Assembly: GCF_008801575.1 (NCBI RefSeq)
Contig: NZ_VZPL01000028.1
Coordinates: forward strand, 1 to 61,680
Length of the DNA stretch: 61,680 bases
Source of the DNA: Xanthomonas cissicola
GTDB lineage: Bacteria; Pseudomonadota; Gammaproteobacteria; Xanthomonadales; Xanthomonadaceae
Direction of reading: 5' to 3'
Shown: piece by piece, positions 52,568 to 61,680 of the stretch
Numbering within the stretch: position 1 is the first letter of the stretch
Layout: every line of letters begins with the position of its first letter
The notes under the pieces: model-generated
Seen by the model: the letters and a program-made list of their open reading frames with translations, nothing else
Told to the model about the DNA's origin: nothing
The model's database searches: none
Position numbers and translations under genes: made by a program

Positions 52568-54544
52568 TCAGTCGAACAATGCCTGGATCGCGGCCAATCC
52601 CGCACTGGCGCGTTCTTTCTTGCGCTCGGCGTCGGCCACCGGGTCGGCGCCATCGCGCTGCAGTTCTTCGGCCGGAATCTCATCGAAGAACCGGCTCGGC
52701 TTCAGTCGCACATGCTCACCGAACTTGCGCGTCAACTTGCTGTGACTCATCCACAACTGCTCCTTGGCGCGGGTGATGCCCACGTACAGCAAGCGGCGCT
52801 CTTCCTGCAGATTACCTTCTTCCAGGCTCACTTCGTGCGGCAGTACGCCGTCCTCGCAGCCGACGATGAAGACATAGCGGAATTCCAGTCCCTTGGACGC
52901 ATGCATGGTCATCATGCGCACCTGGTTGCCGCCATCGTCCTTGTCGTTGCGCGACAGCAACGCCAACTGCGCAGCCAGATCGCTGGCGCTTGCACCGCGC
53001 GGACCACCTTCGAACCACTCGGCCAGTTCGTCCAGATTGCGCTTGCGCCGCTGGAAGCCGGTCTCGTCTTTAGATTGATTGCGCAGGTCGTTGAGCAAGC
53101 CGGACTTGTCGGCCAGCAGGCGCACCAGCTCGCCGGCCGGCATGCTGGACGAGTGCTCCCGCATGTCGCGCAGGATGTCGGTAAACGCACTCAAACCGTT
53201 GGCCGCGCGCGGCGGCAAATGCTGCAGGGCGCCCATCGACTCGGCTGCGCGCGACATCGGCACCGACTTGGCGCTGGCAAGCTCGGCCAGACGCGCCAGC
53301 GAGGTCGCGCCGACTTCGCGCTTGGGCGATTGCACGGCACGCAAGAACGCCGCGTCGTCGTCCGGGTTGACGATCAACCGCAGCCACGACAGCAGATCCT
53401 TGACTTCCTGCCGCTCCAGAAACGCGGTGCCACCGGTGAGGTGATATGGAACGCGCAGCAGCTGCAGCGCTTTTTCCAGCGGACGCGACTGAAAATTGCC
53501 GCGGAACAGAATGCAGAAATCGCTCCACGGCACCTGCTTGGCGGTGCCCAGGAACGAGATCTCCGCAGCGACCTTTTCGGCCTCGTGCTCGCTGTCGCGG
53601 CATTCCCACACGCGGATGCGCTCGCCGTCGGCCTGGTCGCTCCACAAGGTCTTCAAGTGTTCGTGCGGGTTATGCGCGATCAACGCGTTGGCCGCGCGCA
53701 GCACGCGATTGGAGCAGCGGTAGTTCTGTTCCAGCTTGATGATTTCCAGCGCCGGATAGTCGCGCGCCATCTGCTGCAGGTTTTCCGGATTGGCGCCGCG
53801 CCAGGCATAGATGCTCTGGTCGTCGTCGCCCACGCAGGTGAAGTTGCCGCGCGGGCCGGCCAGCATCTTCAACAGCCGGTACTGCGCATCGTTGGTGTCC
53901 TGGCACTCGTCCACCAGCAGGTAGCCGATGCGCTCGCGCCAGCCCATCACAATGTCTTCGTTGGCTTCCAGGATCTGCACCGGCAGGCGGATCAGGTCAT
54001 CGAAATCCACCGCGTTGAAGGTGGTCAGCCGCGCCTGGTAGCGCTCGTACAAGCTGGCCGCTTCCTTTTCGCGGGTGCTGCGCGCAGCTGCCATCGCCTG
54101 TTCCGGCGACAGGCCGGCGTTCTTGGCGCGCGAAATCAGGTTCTTGGCGTCTTCGATCGCATCGGGCTTGGCGCCATGCATCAGGTCCTTGATCTGCGCA
54201 GCGGCATCGTCCGAATCGAAGATCGAAAAGCCGCGCTTCAAACCGGCGGCGGCATGCTCGATCTGCAGGAACTTCAGGCCCAGCGCGTGGAAGGTGCAGA
54301 TGGTCAGGCCTTCAGCACCGTCGCCGCGGATGCGCTTGGCCACACGCTCACGCATTTCCTTGGCGGATTTGTTGGTGAAGGTGATCGCGGCGATCCGCTT
54401 GGCCGGATAGCGGCCGATGGCGATCAGATGCGCGATCTTTTCCACGATCACACGCGTCTTGCCGCTGCCGGCACCGGCCAGCACCAACAAGGGACCTTCG
54501 CAGTGCAGCACCGCGGCGCTTTGCGGGGGATTGAGACCGTACAT
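52568..54544 (-). CDS. rep: ATP-dependent DNA helicase Rep
   Basis: A 658-residue superfamily I 3'-5' helicase. It begins MYGLNPPQSAAVLHCEGPLL and has Walker A VLAGAGSGKTRVIV, motif II LLVDECQDTND, motif III GDDDQSIYAWRGA, motif IV/V LEQNYRCSNRVL and motif VI YVGITRAKEQLW. Length and start match Rep rather than UvrD (about 720). It helps replication forks pass protein-bound DNA. It is monocistronic, divergent from tdk, and 77 bases from the GNAT gene. Confidence 0.95.
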   Translation of the reverse strand: MYGLNPPQSAAVLHCEGPLLVLAGAGSGKTRVIVEKIAHLIAIGRYPAKRIAAITFTNKSAKEMRERVAKRIRGDGAEGLTICTFHALGLKFLQIEHAAAGLKRGFSIFDSDDAAAQIKDLMHGAKPDAIEDAKNLISRAKNAGLSPEQAMAAARSTREKEAASLYERYQARLTTFNAVDFDDLIRLPVQILEANEDIVMGWRERIGYLLVDECQDTNDAQYRLLKMLAGPRGNFTCVGDDDQSIYAWRGANPENLQQMARDYPALEIIKLEQNYRCSNRVLRAANALIAHNPHEHLKTLWSDQADGERIRVWECRDSEHEAEKVAAEISFLGTAKQVPWSDFCILFRGNFQSRPLEKALQLLRVPYHLTGGTAFLERQEVKDLLSWLRLIVNPDDDAAFLRAVQSPKREVGATSLARLAELASAKSVPMSRAAESMGALQHLPPRAANGLSAFTDILRDMREHSSSMPAGELVRLLADKSGLLNDLRNQSKDETGFQRRKRNLDELAEWFEGGPRGASASDLAAQLALLSRNDKDDGGNQVRMMTMHASKGLEFRYVFIVGCEDGVLPHEVSLEEGNLQEERRLLYVGITRAKEQLWMSHSKLTRKFGEHVRLKPSRFFDEIPAEELQRDGADPVADAERKKERASAGLAAIQALFD

Positions 54545-54749
54545 AGTGGCTTCCGACAGAGCGCGCCATTGTACCGGGGCTGCTTGCGGCTGGCCGGCGC
54601 GATGGATTCATGTCTCCATCACCGCTAGCCGTTGCCTTAAGCCAGGGGCTGCGCTTCCACCCACTCGATGGCGGGCATTGACCCCGCCTGGCCGCGCCAA
54701 CGCAGCACACAGGCGCCGCATCCTGCCGCCCGGCCGGTAAAATCGCCCG

Positions 54750-55379
54750 ATGGCCAAGCTCTATTTCTACTATTCGGCAATGAATGCCGGCAAGACCACC
54801 ACCTTGCTGCAATCGGCGCACAACTACCGCGAGCGCGGCATGCGCACGCTGATCCTTACGCCCAAGCTCGACCACCGCGCCGGCAGCGGCGTGGTCGCCT
54901 CGCGCATCGGCCTGCGCGCGGACGGGCGTATCTTCGAGCGCGACACCGAGCTGCAACAGCTGGTCGAACGCGACATCCACAACGACGGCGCGTTGCACTG
55001 CGTGCTGGTGGACGAAGCGCAATTCCTCAGCCGCGCCCAGGTCTGGCAGTTGAGCGAGGTGGTCGACCGCCTGCGCATTCCGGTGCTGTGCTACGGCCTG
55101 CGCACCGATTTTCGCGGCGAGCTGTTCGAGGGCAGCCAGTTCCTGCTGGCCTGGGCCGACGAGCTGGAAGAGATCAAGACCATCTGCCACAGCGGCAGCA
55201 AGGCGACCATGACCGTGCGCGTGGATGCGCACGGGCACGCGGTGCAGGACGGCCCGCAGGTGGAGATCGGCGGCAACGAGCGCTATGTGTCGGTCAGCCG
55301 GGCCGAGTTCAAGAAGATCATGCGCGGCGAAGGCCGCATCGATCCGCTACAGATCGCCTTGCCGCTGCCGGTTGCCTAG
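54750..55379 (+). CDS. tdk: Thymidine kinase
   Basis: A 209-residue thymidine kinase that phosphorylates thymidine in the salvage pathway. It has the P-loop [14 protein letters not shown], the Asp-Glu Walker [12 protein letters not shown], and the lasso region with [14 protein letters not shown]. Zinc-binding cysteines are reduced to one here, as in many proteobacterial Tdk proteins. The start is the ATG at 54750. Confidence 0.95.
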   Translation: MAKLYFYYSAMNAGKTTTLLQSAHNYRERGMRTLILTPKLDHRAGSGVVASRIGLRADGRIFERDTELQQLVERDIHNDGALHCVLVDEAQFLSRAQVWQLSEVVDRLRIPVLCYGLRTDFRGELFEGSQFLLAWADELEEIKTICHSGSKATMTVRVDAHGHAVQDGPQVEIGGNERYVSVSRAEFKKIMRGEGRIDPLQIALPLPVA

Positions 55380-55810
55380 CGCCGGGGCCGGGTCACGCAC
55401 CCGCAGCCATCAGCGCCCCGTGGTGCATCCAGGACGGCAGTACCCCATGAGCAGCAGCATTCGGGCGCATCCTCGTTTGCGCTGCGCTATCGTGCGGGAA
55501 GCAGGGCCTACACATCGCAGTTGGCCGTTCGACAGCACCAAAGGCTCGCCGCCGCGCTGACGCCAGCCGCTAACACCCACACGTCGGCACACGCTGCGCG
55601 CCGCGTTCGTCGACAGCCACCCGCGACCCACTGGCCACGCCCTATACGCTTTGCAGGCGGTGCTAAACCTATGCGGGCATGCGGTCACGGCGGCGTCGCG
55701 GGCGCCGTCAGACAGGCGTATCGTGGTGTCTGTGAGACAGCGGCGCACCACACAACCGGGCGCAACCGCGGTCCTGTAAACTGGCAAGCGTCCACTCTTT
55801 GGAGGCACTC
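55380..55810. other. Intergenic region between tdk and the GAF-histidine kinase gene
   Basis: 431 bases without a supported gene. The final bases contain GGAGG (55801-55805), the ribosome site for the kinase gene. No clear terminator for tdk was found. Confidence 0.55.
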
Positions 55811-57055
55811 ATGGATCCACTGCCTCCCGCATTGCGCGCCGACATCGCGCGTGTTGGCCGGCTCTCCTCGGTCCCCGACGTATTGAGCGTCCTCACCCGT
55901 CTGACCGGGATGGGATTTGCCGCCGTCGCCCGCGTCACCGACGCGCGCTGGATCACCTGTCAGGTGCACGATGCATTGTCCTTTGGCCTGCGGCCCGGCG
56001 ACGAGCTGCCGCTGGCCACCACGTTTTGCGACAGCGTACGGGTGCGAGGCAATGCCGTGTGGTTCGGGCATGCATCGGATGACCCGATCTATCGCGATCA
56101 CCCCTCGCCGCGACTCTACGGCTTCGAGAGCTACGTCTCGGTGCCGATCAAGTTCGACGACGGCAGCGTGTTCGGCACCTTGTGCGCGCTGGATCCGCAG
56201 CCGCGCGTCATGGACGCACCGCTGGTGGAAAAGGTCGAACTGCTCGCGCAGTTGCTGGCCGCCCAGATCCAGGCCGAGCAACGTGCCGAAGAAAGCGCGC
56301 TGGAATCGCGGCGCGCCCGCAGCGAGCTGGGCCGCGTGGGCGCCTCGGCGCGCTTGCGTGAAGAATTCATCGGCATTCTCGGGCACGACCTACGCAACCC
56401 ATTGCAGTCCATGCATGCGGTGGTGGATATGCTGTCCATCGACCAACTCAACCATCGCTACGGCAGCTCCATTCGCTCGCTGCAGCGTAGCCTGCGGCGC
56501 ATGGAAGAACTGATCGATTTCGCCTGCGATTTCGCTCGCGGCATCGAACTCGATTGGTTGCAGCTGGACTATGGCGACGGGAGCGACCTGCTCGATGCAC
56601 TCTCCCAGGTCGTGGACGAAACCCGCGCCGCCTATCCCAACCAGGTGCTGTCCACGCACGTGGCCATCGACGAGCCAGTACACGGCGATGCGATCCGTCT
56701 GGCGCAGATGTTCGGCAGCCTGATGATCAACGCCGTCGTGCAAGGGCCGCAAAGTTCGTTGATCAAGGCGGTCGCGGTCACCGAACATGGCCGGCTACGC
56801 ATCGAAGTCTGCAATCTGGATGGGATCGATCCGCGTCGGCTGGATGTGCTGCATGCTTCCACCCATGTGCATACCGGCGGACGTGCGCTACCGGATGTCG
56901 ATCTGGGCCTGCATATGGCGGCGCAGATCGCAAAGGCCCATCAGGGCGAATTACGCATCATCAGCGGCAAGGACGGCACCTGCTTCCGCGTGGAGCTGGC
57001 CTGCAGTCGTCCGCGCGGACGACTGCATCTGGTCGGCACCTCGGCGCCGACCTGA
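55811..57055 (+). CDS. GAF-domain sensor histidine kinase
   Basis: A 414-residue soluble sensor kinase. A GAF domain spans about residues 15-155 (ATTFCDSVRVRGNAVWFGHA; YVSVPIKFDDGSVFGTLCAL). A linker is followed by a HisKA domain with H192 in GHDLRNPLQSMHAVVD, and a HATPase region (AQMFGSLMINAVVQGPQSSL with the N-box Asn; DVDLGLHMAAQIAKAHQGEL). The glycine boxes are degenerate. No membrane segment and no linked response regulator are present, so its partner is elsewhere. The GGAGG ribosome site fixes the start. Confidence 0.85.
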   Translation: MDPLPPALRADIARVGRLSSVPDVLSVLTRLTGMGFAAVARVTDARWITCQVHDALSFGLRPGDELPLATTFCDSVRVRGNAVWFGHASDDPIYRDHPSPRLYGFESYVSVPIKFDDGSVFGTLCALDPQPRVMDAPLVEKVELLAQLLAAQIQAEQRAEESALESRRARSELGRVGASARLREEFIGILGHDLRNPLQSMHAVVDMLSIDQLNHRYGSSIRSLQRSLRRMEELIDFACDFARGIELDWLQLDYGDGSDLLDALSQVVDETRAAYPNQVLSTHVAIDEPVHGDAIRLAQMFGSLMINAVVQGPQSSLIKAVAVTEHGRLRIEVCNLDGIDPRRLDVLHASTHVHTGGRALPDVDLGLHMAAQIAKAHQGELRIISGKDGTCFRVELACSRPRGRLHLVGTSAPT

Positions 57056-57091
57056 ATGCGTTACGCAGCGACTATCGTCCCGCAAACAAGT

Positions 57092-57123
57092 GCGCCAAAG
57101 GTGGCGCTCCAGCCGCATGCGGC
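57092..57123. terminator. Hairpins between convergent genes
   Basis: Two perfect inverted repeats follow one another: GCGCCA-AAGG-TGGCGC at 57092-57107 and GCCGCATGCGGC at 57112-57123. They lie between the convergent kinase gene and opgD and may end transcription from both sides. T-runs are missing. Confidence 0.45.
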
Positions 57124-57221
57124 ATGCCGGCCACACGTCCTCTGGCGCCGCATTGCCGCATGGAGCGGCGCTGGCAACCGGATGCCAGTAACAAGCGCCG
57201 CCGGACCCCTTGCTCGGCTCC

Positions 57222-58823
57222 TCAGTAGATCCTGCGCTCGCTCGGCGGCGGTGGCGTCCATTGGTACAGCCAGGTTTCGGTGAGCGGCTTGCCGTTGGCG
57301 CGCAGATACAGGCGGATATCGATCTGCTGGGTGCCCTCGTCCGGCGGCACCAGGTCGAACATCGCCCGATAGCCCTTGAGCTCGTGCAGCGGGCGCGCCG
57401 ACACGATTTCAGTGGTGCCGCGCGACACCTGCAACACCGCCTCCACCTTGGCCTTCGGGTCCTTCGCCAGCGCGGCCAGCTCGCCACCGGCAAAATCCAC
57501 CGCAAAGCGCCAGGAGAAATGGCTGCGTTTTTGCCCGACGATGCCACCCAGGCCGGTTCGGGTCGCCACGCAATGCGCCAACGGCGAGCTGGCCGGTGGC
57601 TGCGCGCCCCAATACAGCCGGTAGCCCATCAGCAGTTCCTGGCCCGGCTGTGGCTTGGCTTGCGGATTCCAGAACGCCACGATGTTGTCGAAGGTCTCGT
57701 CCACGGTCGGAATCTCGACCAACTGCACCGAGCCCTTGCCCCAACCACTCTTGGGTTCCACCCACAGGCAGGGGCGCTTTTCGTAGAACACGCCATCGTC
57801 CTGGTAATGGTCGAAGTTGCGGTCGCGTTGCAGCAGCCCGAAGCCGCGCGGGTTCTCGTCGACGAACATGTTGAAACGCAGATGCGGCGGGTTGCATAGG
57901 GGGCGCCAGATCCACTCGCCGCCGCCGGTCCACATCGCCAGGCCGTCGGTGTCGTGAATTTCCGGACGCCAATCCCAGTCCATCCGGTTATCGTTTTCGC
58001 CGACCTGGTACATGCTGGTGCACGGGCCGATACCCAACCGCTCGATCGCCTTGCGCGGGTACAGTGCGCTGTCGATATCCATCAGCAGCACATCGCCATT
58101 GGTGATGGCGAACCGGTACGCACCGGCAACGCTGGGCGAATCCAGCAAGCCGTACACCACCACCGTGTCCGAATCGTCGGCCGGCTGCTCCAGGTAATAG
58201 GCGATGAAATCCGGAAACTCTTCCGGCCCACCAGTACCGGTATCGATGGCCAGCCCGCGCGCCGATTGCCCATACTGGCCTTCCTTGCCGACAGCACGGA
58301 AGTAGCTTGCGCCCAGGAATGCCGAAAAGTCGCGGTCGGTGTCCTTGCGTGTATTGAGCCGGAAACCGGCAAAGCCCAGATCCTTCGGCAATTGCTTGCC
58401 GCCCAGCCCGCTGCGGCCGTAATCGAATGCCGCCGGGTCGTAGGCCAGTTGCTGTGCCTTGCCATCGACGATGTCGTAAATGTGCACCGGTGTATGGAAA
58501 TACAGTCCCAGGTGGAAGAACTTGGCCTGGAACTTGCCGTTGCCATCGGCCCACAGCGCGTGGTCCTGCCGGTAGCGGATGGACTGATATTGATCCCAGT
58601 TCAGCGCCTCAAGCGGCCCCGGCAACAGCTGCTTATGGCTCTTGTAAGGCGCGTTCGCCAGCTCGCGCGCCTGCCCCTTCAACCAGGCGTAGTCGAACGG
58701 CTGCGGCTGCCCGAGTCGACGCAGACCGACGGCCTTGGCCGCTAGCGCCCACTGCGGCAACGTCGGCAAACCGAGCGCGGCCAATGCGGCAGCAGCATTC
58801 TTCAGGAAGTGGCGTCGTTGCAT
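57222..58823 (-). CDS. opgD: Glucans biosynthesis protein D
   Basis: A 533-residue periplasmic protein of the MdoG/OpgG-OpgD family that shapes osmoregulated periplasmic glucans. The N-terminus has a twin-arginine signal (MQRRHFLKNAAAALAALG). Core blocks include PYKSHKQLLPGPLEALNWDQ, NGDVLLMDIDSALYPRKAIE, GENDNRMDWDWRPEIHDTDG (conserved) and NPRGFGLLQRDRNFDHYQD (hallmark). The start MQRRHF at 58823 was chosen over an in-frame ATG at 58829. It lies downstream of, and in the same direction as, a DUF4380-like gene. Confidence 0.94.
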   Translation of the reverse strand: MQRRHFLKNAAAALAALGLPTLPQWALAAKAVGLRRLGQPQPFDYAWLKGQARELANAPYKSHKQLLPGPLEALNWDQYQSIRYRQDHALWADGNGKFQAKFFHLGLYFHTPVHIYDIVDGKAQQLAYDPAAFDYGRSGLGGKQLPKDLGFAGFRLNTRKDTDRDFSAFLGASYFRAVGKEGQYGQSARGLAIDTGTGGPEEFPDFIAYYLEQPADDSDTVVVYGLLDSPSVAGAYRFAITNGDVLLMDIDSALYPRKAIERLGIGPCTSMYQVGENDNRMDWDWRPEIHDTDGLAMWTGGGEWIWRPLCNPPHLRFNMFVDENPRGFGLLQRDRNFDHYQDDGVFYEKRPCLWVEPKSGWGKGSVQLVEIPTVDETFDNIVAFWNPQAKPQPGQELLMGYRLYWGAQPPASSPLAHCVATRTGLGGIVGQKRSHFSWRFAVDFAGGELAALAKDPKAKVEAVLQVSRGTTEIVSARPLHELKGYRAMFDLVPPDEGTQQIDIRLYLRANGKPLTETWLYQWTPPPPSERRIY

Positions 58824-58891
58824 GCGCATCGATCTGGTCAGGGAATGGGCGACATCATAGCCACAGCCCGGCTTTGAGGTGAATGCGCACC

Positions 58892-60007
58892 TCAGCGAGG
58901 CGGAGACGGAGACGGAGAGGGCGCACCGCATGCATTCACCAGCGCGAGCGCTTTGGCGTTGCTGCAAAGGAACTGCCGCTGCGCCTGCTCCTCATCCGGC
59001 CCGGTGTAACGCAGCAGCGTCCACTGCTCCTGTGCCTGCATTTGCGCACCTGGCGCAAGCTGCCGATACGGTGCGTGCACCTCCATTTCCAGCAATCCCT
59101 GTTCCGGATGCTGGGGTGGCGCATCCAGATACAACTCCACCTGGCCTTGCTCGGGATGGATCGCCGACAGCGGTTGATGTGCGAAGCGAATCACCAAGAC
59201 CTGCCCGCCCGCGAAACCGGCCATCCATCCTGCAGACGGCTGCAGCAATAACTTGCCGCGCTGGATCAATCCGTCTGGGCGGGCATCGGCGCGCAGCGCA
59301 AGCAGGCCGTGCTCCTGCTGATAACGCGGCGCAATCGTGCCGGGCTCGCGCGGCGGCTGCAGCCGAATATCCGTAGCAGCGGCAACCGGCACGAACACCC
59401 GCGTCGTGGCCGCAACCCGCGTATTGAACCAAAGATCCCAGGCAATCGGCTGCGCGCGGATATTGCGTGCGCTGGCACCGATTTCGACAGTGTCCGCACG
59501 CGCTGCAGAACCTTTGATCTGCTTGCGCAATTGCACCCCGGTCAGCGGGCTGGGCACGCCTTCAAATTCCAGCACGTCATGCCGACGCATGCGGATGCGC
59601 GTCTGCGCCAGCGACAGATACGGATCCGGCGGCCACACCGCAGCCGCCGCCTGACGCTCGCGATTGAGTTGTTGGTGCAGCCACCACTGACTCTGCGGCC
59701 CGACCCACACATCATGGCCGAAATAAGCAATATCCCCGGCAGTGGCCGAGACCTCGGGCGCAGGCTGTTGCTCCACCGCTGCACCGAGCTTCAACACGTT
59801 GGCCTGGCCGCGCAAATTGAACGACAGCACGCGCCCGCCAAATGCCGGCGTGACGCTCAGTTCTATGGCGTTGGTCTTCAACTGCAGCCGCTCGACGGCA
59901 GCTGCATCGTCCGAAGAGGGCGTCACCGCGCCAGTCGACGTCATCGATAGCAACGCACATGCACCGGTAAGCACCAGGGGAACGACTAGCTGTCGCGAGC
60001 TGGACAT
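58892..60007 (-). CDS. DUF4380-like secreted protein
   Basis: A 371-residue exported protein with a signal peptide (to about TSTGAV) and a galactose-mutarotase-type beta-sandwich pattern: IELSVTPAFGGRVLSFNLRG, later LWFNTRVAATTRVFVPV and EVHAPYRQLAPG. It resembles DUF4380, a family of carbohydrate-binding folds without a clear function. The gap of 68 bases to opgD suggests co-transcription and a link to periplasmic glucan. The start at 60007 begins the signal peptide, preceded by GGAAG. The C-terminus SPSPSPPR is a low-complexity tail. Confidence 0.72.
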   Translation of the reverse strand: MSSSRQLVVPLVLTGACALLSMTSTGAVTPSSDDAAAVERLQLKTNAIELSVTPAFGGRVLSFNLRGQANVLKLGAAVEQQPAPEVSATAGDIAYFGHDVWVGPQSQWWLHQQLNRERQAAAAVWPPDPYLSLAQTRIRMRRHDVLEFEGVPSPLTGVQLRKQIKGSAARADTVEIGASARNIRAQPIAWDLWFNTRVAATTRVFVPVAAATDIRLQPPREPGTIAPRYQQEHGLLALRADARPDGLIQRGKLLLQPSAGWMAGFAGGQVLVIRFAHQPLSAIHPEQGQVELYLDAPPQHPEQGLLEMEVHAPYRQLAPGAQMQAQEQWTLLRYTGPDEEQAQRQFLCSNAKALALVNACGAPSPSPSPPR

Positions 60008-60550
60008 ACAGCGCTTCCACGTAAGGACTTCACGATTGTGGCCCGCCCCCTGCGTGGACGCCAGAACACCTCTGCTCGCGTCTGCTTGCTGGCACGTTGC
60101 TGCAGGCCAGGCGCCCGTTCGCGCGATGTCTGCCTGGAGACCTGGGCCACGCACAGCGTTTGGCGACGTCTCAACGGTCTCAAGCAGAAGGGAGCCCCGG
60201 TTGGGTCGGCGCATGCGCTCGGACATGCAAGCAGGTTGGAACCCGCATCCGATGCCGGCATCCGGAACGAGCGCAGCGAACGCGACGACTCATCGAACCA
60301 GGTAGCCGCTTTCCTCGGGCAACCCCATACGCAATGCGTCGCAACCAGCCAGTGCATGCCGAACCCCACGATGCCTAAGAGAGCCATGTTGATCGTCACA
60401 ACATTGCGAAGAGCAGGCGCGTGTAAAACGCCAGAACGTAGGCCATGTCCGGAGTTAGCCGAGCCGCATTGTTGTGGCGTCCGCTGGAACGATCTGGAGA
60501 CTATCGCGACAACGTCAGCGGTCAAACACCGCGCCGGCTTGATATGGCGC
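60008..60550. other. Intergenic region between the DUF4380-like gene and mutM
   Basis: 543 bases between two minus-strand genes. No gene is supported; long frames in both directions lack domain character. No tRNA or terminator was recognised. The promoter of the DUF4380-like/opgD unit should lie in the first 150 bases. Confidence 0.55.
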
Positions 60551-61366
60551 TTATCGCTGACAGCTCCCGCACCACACCGTAGCGCGTTGACCGATCGTCG
60601 CGTGTTTCAAGACCCGTCCACACTGTTTGCAGGCCTCGCCCTCGCGCCCATAAACAAAAAGTTCCTGCTCGAAATAGCCGGGCGCACCATCAGGGCTGAT
60701 GAAGTCGCGCAATGTGGTTCCACCGCGCTGGATGGCATACGCCAGGATGTCTTTCACTGCATCAGCCAGACGCCGATAACGCTCCAGCGAGACCTTCCCC
60801 GCCTCGCGCAACGGACTGATTCCCGCCCGATGCAGGCTTTCGGCAGCGTAGATATTTCCAACTCCGACAACCACGGCCTGATCCATCAAAAAGGTTTTGA
60901 CGGCAGCGCGCCGCCCCTGTGCCAGCGCGTGGAGATAATCGCCAGTAAATGCATCCGATAATGGTTCTGGACCAAGCGCAGCGAGCAAGTCATGGGCTTG
61001 CGTGCCGGATTGCCACAACAGGCAGCCAAAGCGACGTGGATCGTTGAAACGCAGCAAGCGCCCGCTTTGCAGACTGATATCCACATGGTCGTGCGCCCGC
61101 GGCAAGCTGTCGCCAGGCAGCACCCGCAGACTTCCGGACATCCCCAGATGCAACAGCGCGCTGCCGCCGGCATCCGTATCGATCAGCAAGTATTTCGCAC
61201 GTCGGCGCACGTTGGTAATGGTGGCGCCGGGAAGCAAGCGCTCGATCTGCTCGGGAATCGGCCAACGCAGATCGGGCCGACGCAGGATCACGCCATGGAT
61301 CCGCTGCCCAACCAGATGCGGCGACAGGCCACGCAACGTCGTTTCGACCTCGGGCAACTCAGGCAT
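60551..61366 (-). CDS. mutM: Formamidopyrimidine-DNA glycosylase
   Basis: A 271-residue bifunctional glycosylase/AP lyase that removes 8-oxoguanine and formamidopyrimidines. The N-terminal MPELPEVETTLRGL provides the catalytic Pro and Glu (after Met removal). VGVGNIYAAESLHRAGISP is the helix-two-turn-helix, and the C-terminus carries a C4 zinc finger (CKQCGRVLKHATIGQRATV then WCGSCQR). The start at 61366 is fixed because the Pro must follow the initiating Met. It lies next to the rRNA operon end, transcribed in the same direction. Confidence 0.96.
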   Translation of the reverse strand: MPELPEVETTLRGLSPHLVGQRIHGVILRRPDLRWPIPEQIERLLPGATITNVRRRAKYLLIDTDAGGSALLHLGMSGSLRVLPGDSLPRAHDHVDISLQSGRLLRFNDPRRFGCLLWQSGTQAHDLLAALGPEPLSDAFTGDYLHALAQGRRAAVKTFLMDQAVVVGVGNIYAAESLHRAGISPLREAGKVSLERYRRLADAVKDILAYAIQRGGTTLRDFISPDGAPGYFEQELFVYGREGEACKQCGRVLKHATIGQRATVWCGSCQR

Positions 61367-61552
61367 CAGCGCATCCAACAAACGCCGGCCACACGCCGGC
61401 AAAGCAGCTAATGGGGTCGAAACACTCAAACACAATCAACGCGACCCTGCCGGCGCGCTATCGCTGTCCCCTTCCTGCTTTGCCTGCCTGATGTAACCAC
61501 TACTTCCACTTCTAAGGACATTGCCTGCTAGGCCATTTCCTCAAATTCGGCG

Positions 61553-61585
61553 CAAAAAGAAACCCTCAGTCCATTGGACTGAGGG
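61553..61585 (-). terminator. Rho-independent terminator of the rRNA operon
   Basis: On the minus strand CCCTCAGTCC-AAT-GGACTGAGGG is a 10-bp perfect stem with a three-base loop, followed by TTTCTTTTTG. It lies just downstream of the 5S rRNA gene and should end the rrn transcript before mutM. Confidence 0.9.
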
Positions 61586-61599
61586 ATTCGGGGTAAAGC

Positions 61600-61680
61600 C
61601 CCTGGCGATGACCTACTCTCGCATGGCTTGAGCCACACTACCATCGGCGCAGCTGCGTTTCACTTCCGAGTTCGGGATGG
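61600..61680 (-). rRNA. rrf: 5S ribosomal RNA, 3' part (cut by the window edge)
   Basis: The minus strand reads CCATCCCGAACTCGGAAGTG, AAACGCAGCTGCGCCGATGG and TAGTGTGGCTCAAGCCATGC, then GAGAGTAGGTCATCGCCAGG: the conserved 5S core and 3' end with the closing stem. About 80 of the usual 115-120 bases are inside the window; the 5' end and the rest of the rRNA operon lie to the right. The exact 3' end is approximate by a few bases. Confidence 0.93.

Noticed and set aside
52712..54628. A 638-codon plus-strand open frame antisense to rep
   Set aside because: Rep motifs are complete on the minus strand; the antisense frame is a codon-bias artefact.
60008..60550. A possible small membrane protein on the minus strand (MALLGIVGFGMHWLV)
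   Set aside because: Only the first 15 residues look hydrophobic; the remainder is Arg/Cys-rich, and there is no ribosome site.
1..61680. CRISPR array or tRNA genes
   Set aside because: No regularly spaced repeats and no cloverleaf with a recognisable TTCGA-type loop were found by eye.

Overview
The window is a high-GC chromosomal segment from a gamma-proteobacterial plant-associated bacterium, almost certainly Xanthomonas (X. citri/axonopodis type). The evidence is the gene content: large TonB-dependent receptors of the Xanthomonas-Caulobacter type, a xylan/glucuronate utilisation cluster in the order known from that genus, OpgD, and Oar-like receptors next to a tryptophan-halogenase-like gene. 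Identification is by protein recognition only; no database search was possible. No CRISPR array, tRNA or prophage was seen.

Layout. 1-229: end of an IS5-family-like element cut by the window edge. 385-3755: DUF2256 protein, a histone-H1-like protein with an unusual N-terminal domain, a secreted Kelch protein, and a TetR regulator. 3967-12589 (minus): a tightly packed catabolic operon with DUF2147 protein, TorF-like porin, FGGY carbohydrate kinase, class II aldolase, class III PLP aminotransferase/aminomutase, a second aldolase-fold protein lacking the metal-binding histidines, an MFS transporter and an aldehyde dehydrogenase. Several junctions overlap by 1-14 bases. The substrate is unknown, and this is the best candidate in the window for an undescribed pathway. 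13100-14137: gluconolactonase-like lipoprotein.

14349-29718 is a xylan utilisation locus. On the minus strand are exuT, GH10 xylanase, a truncated exuT copy, a second GH10 gene broken by a stop codon, uxaC, a GH2 glycosidase and a third GH10 xylanase. On the plus strand are the receptor xytA, a GPH-family symporter and a GH43 xylosidase. The divergent exuT/xytA intergenic region carries two xyl-box-like palindromes. The inferred flow is xylan fragments through XytA, secreted or periplasmic GH10/GH43/GH2 cleavage, hexuronate uptake by ExuT and xylo-oligomer uptake by the GPH protein, then UxaC.

30066-37646 holds mostly housekeeping or hypothetical genes (lipocalin, RraB-like, a DUF5076 gene broken by a stop, a secreted protein, YdcH-like, quinone oxidoreductase, plsB, a lipoprotein). 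38057-47202 is a second carbohydrate-uptake-type locus: a LacI regulator with a candidate operator, two Oar-like receptors (the second frameshifted) and a tryptophan-halogenase-like gene that has lost its FAD-binding glycine motif through an in-frame deletion. 47605-61366 holds pyrF, an acid phosphatase, yceH, DUF4272, a GNAT protein, rep, tdk, a GAF-histidine kinase, opgD, a DUF4380 protein and mutM. The window ends with a terminator and the 3' part of a 5S rRNA gene on the minus strand, so an rrn operon lies beyond the right edge.

A recurring theme is gene decay. Five loci (GH10 copy, exuT copy, DUF5076, second Oar receptor, halogenase) carry lesions that can be located to the codon by comparison with paralogues in the same window or with the family pattern.
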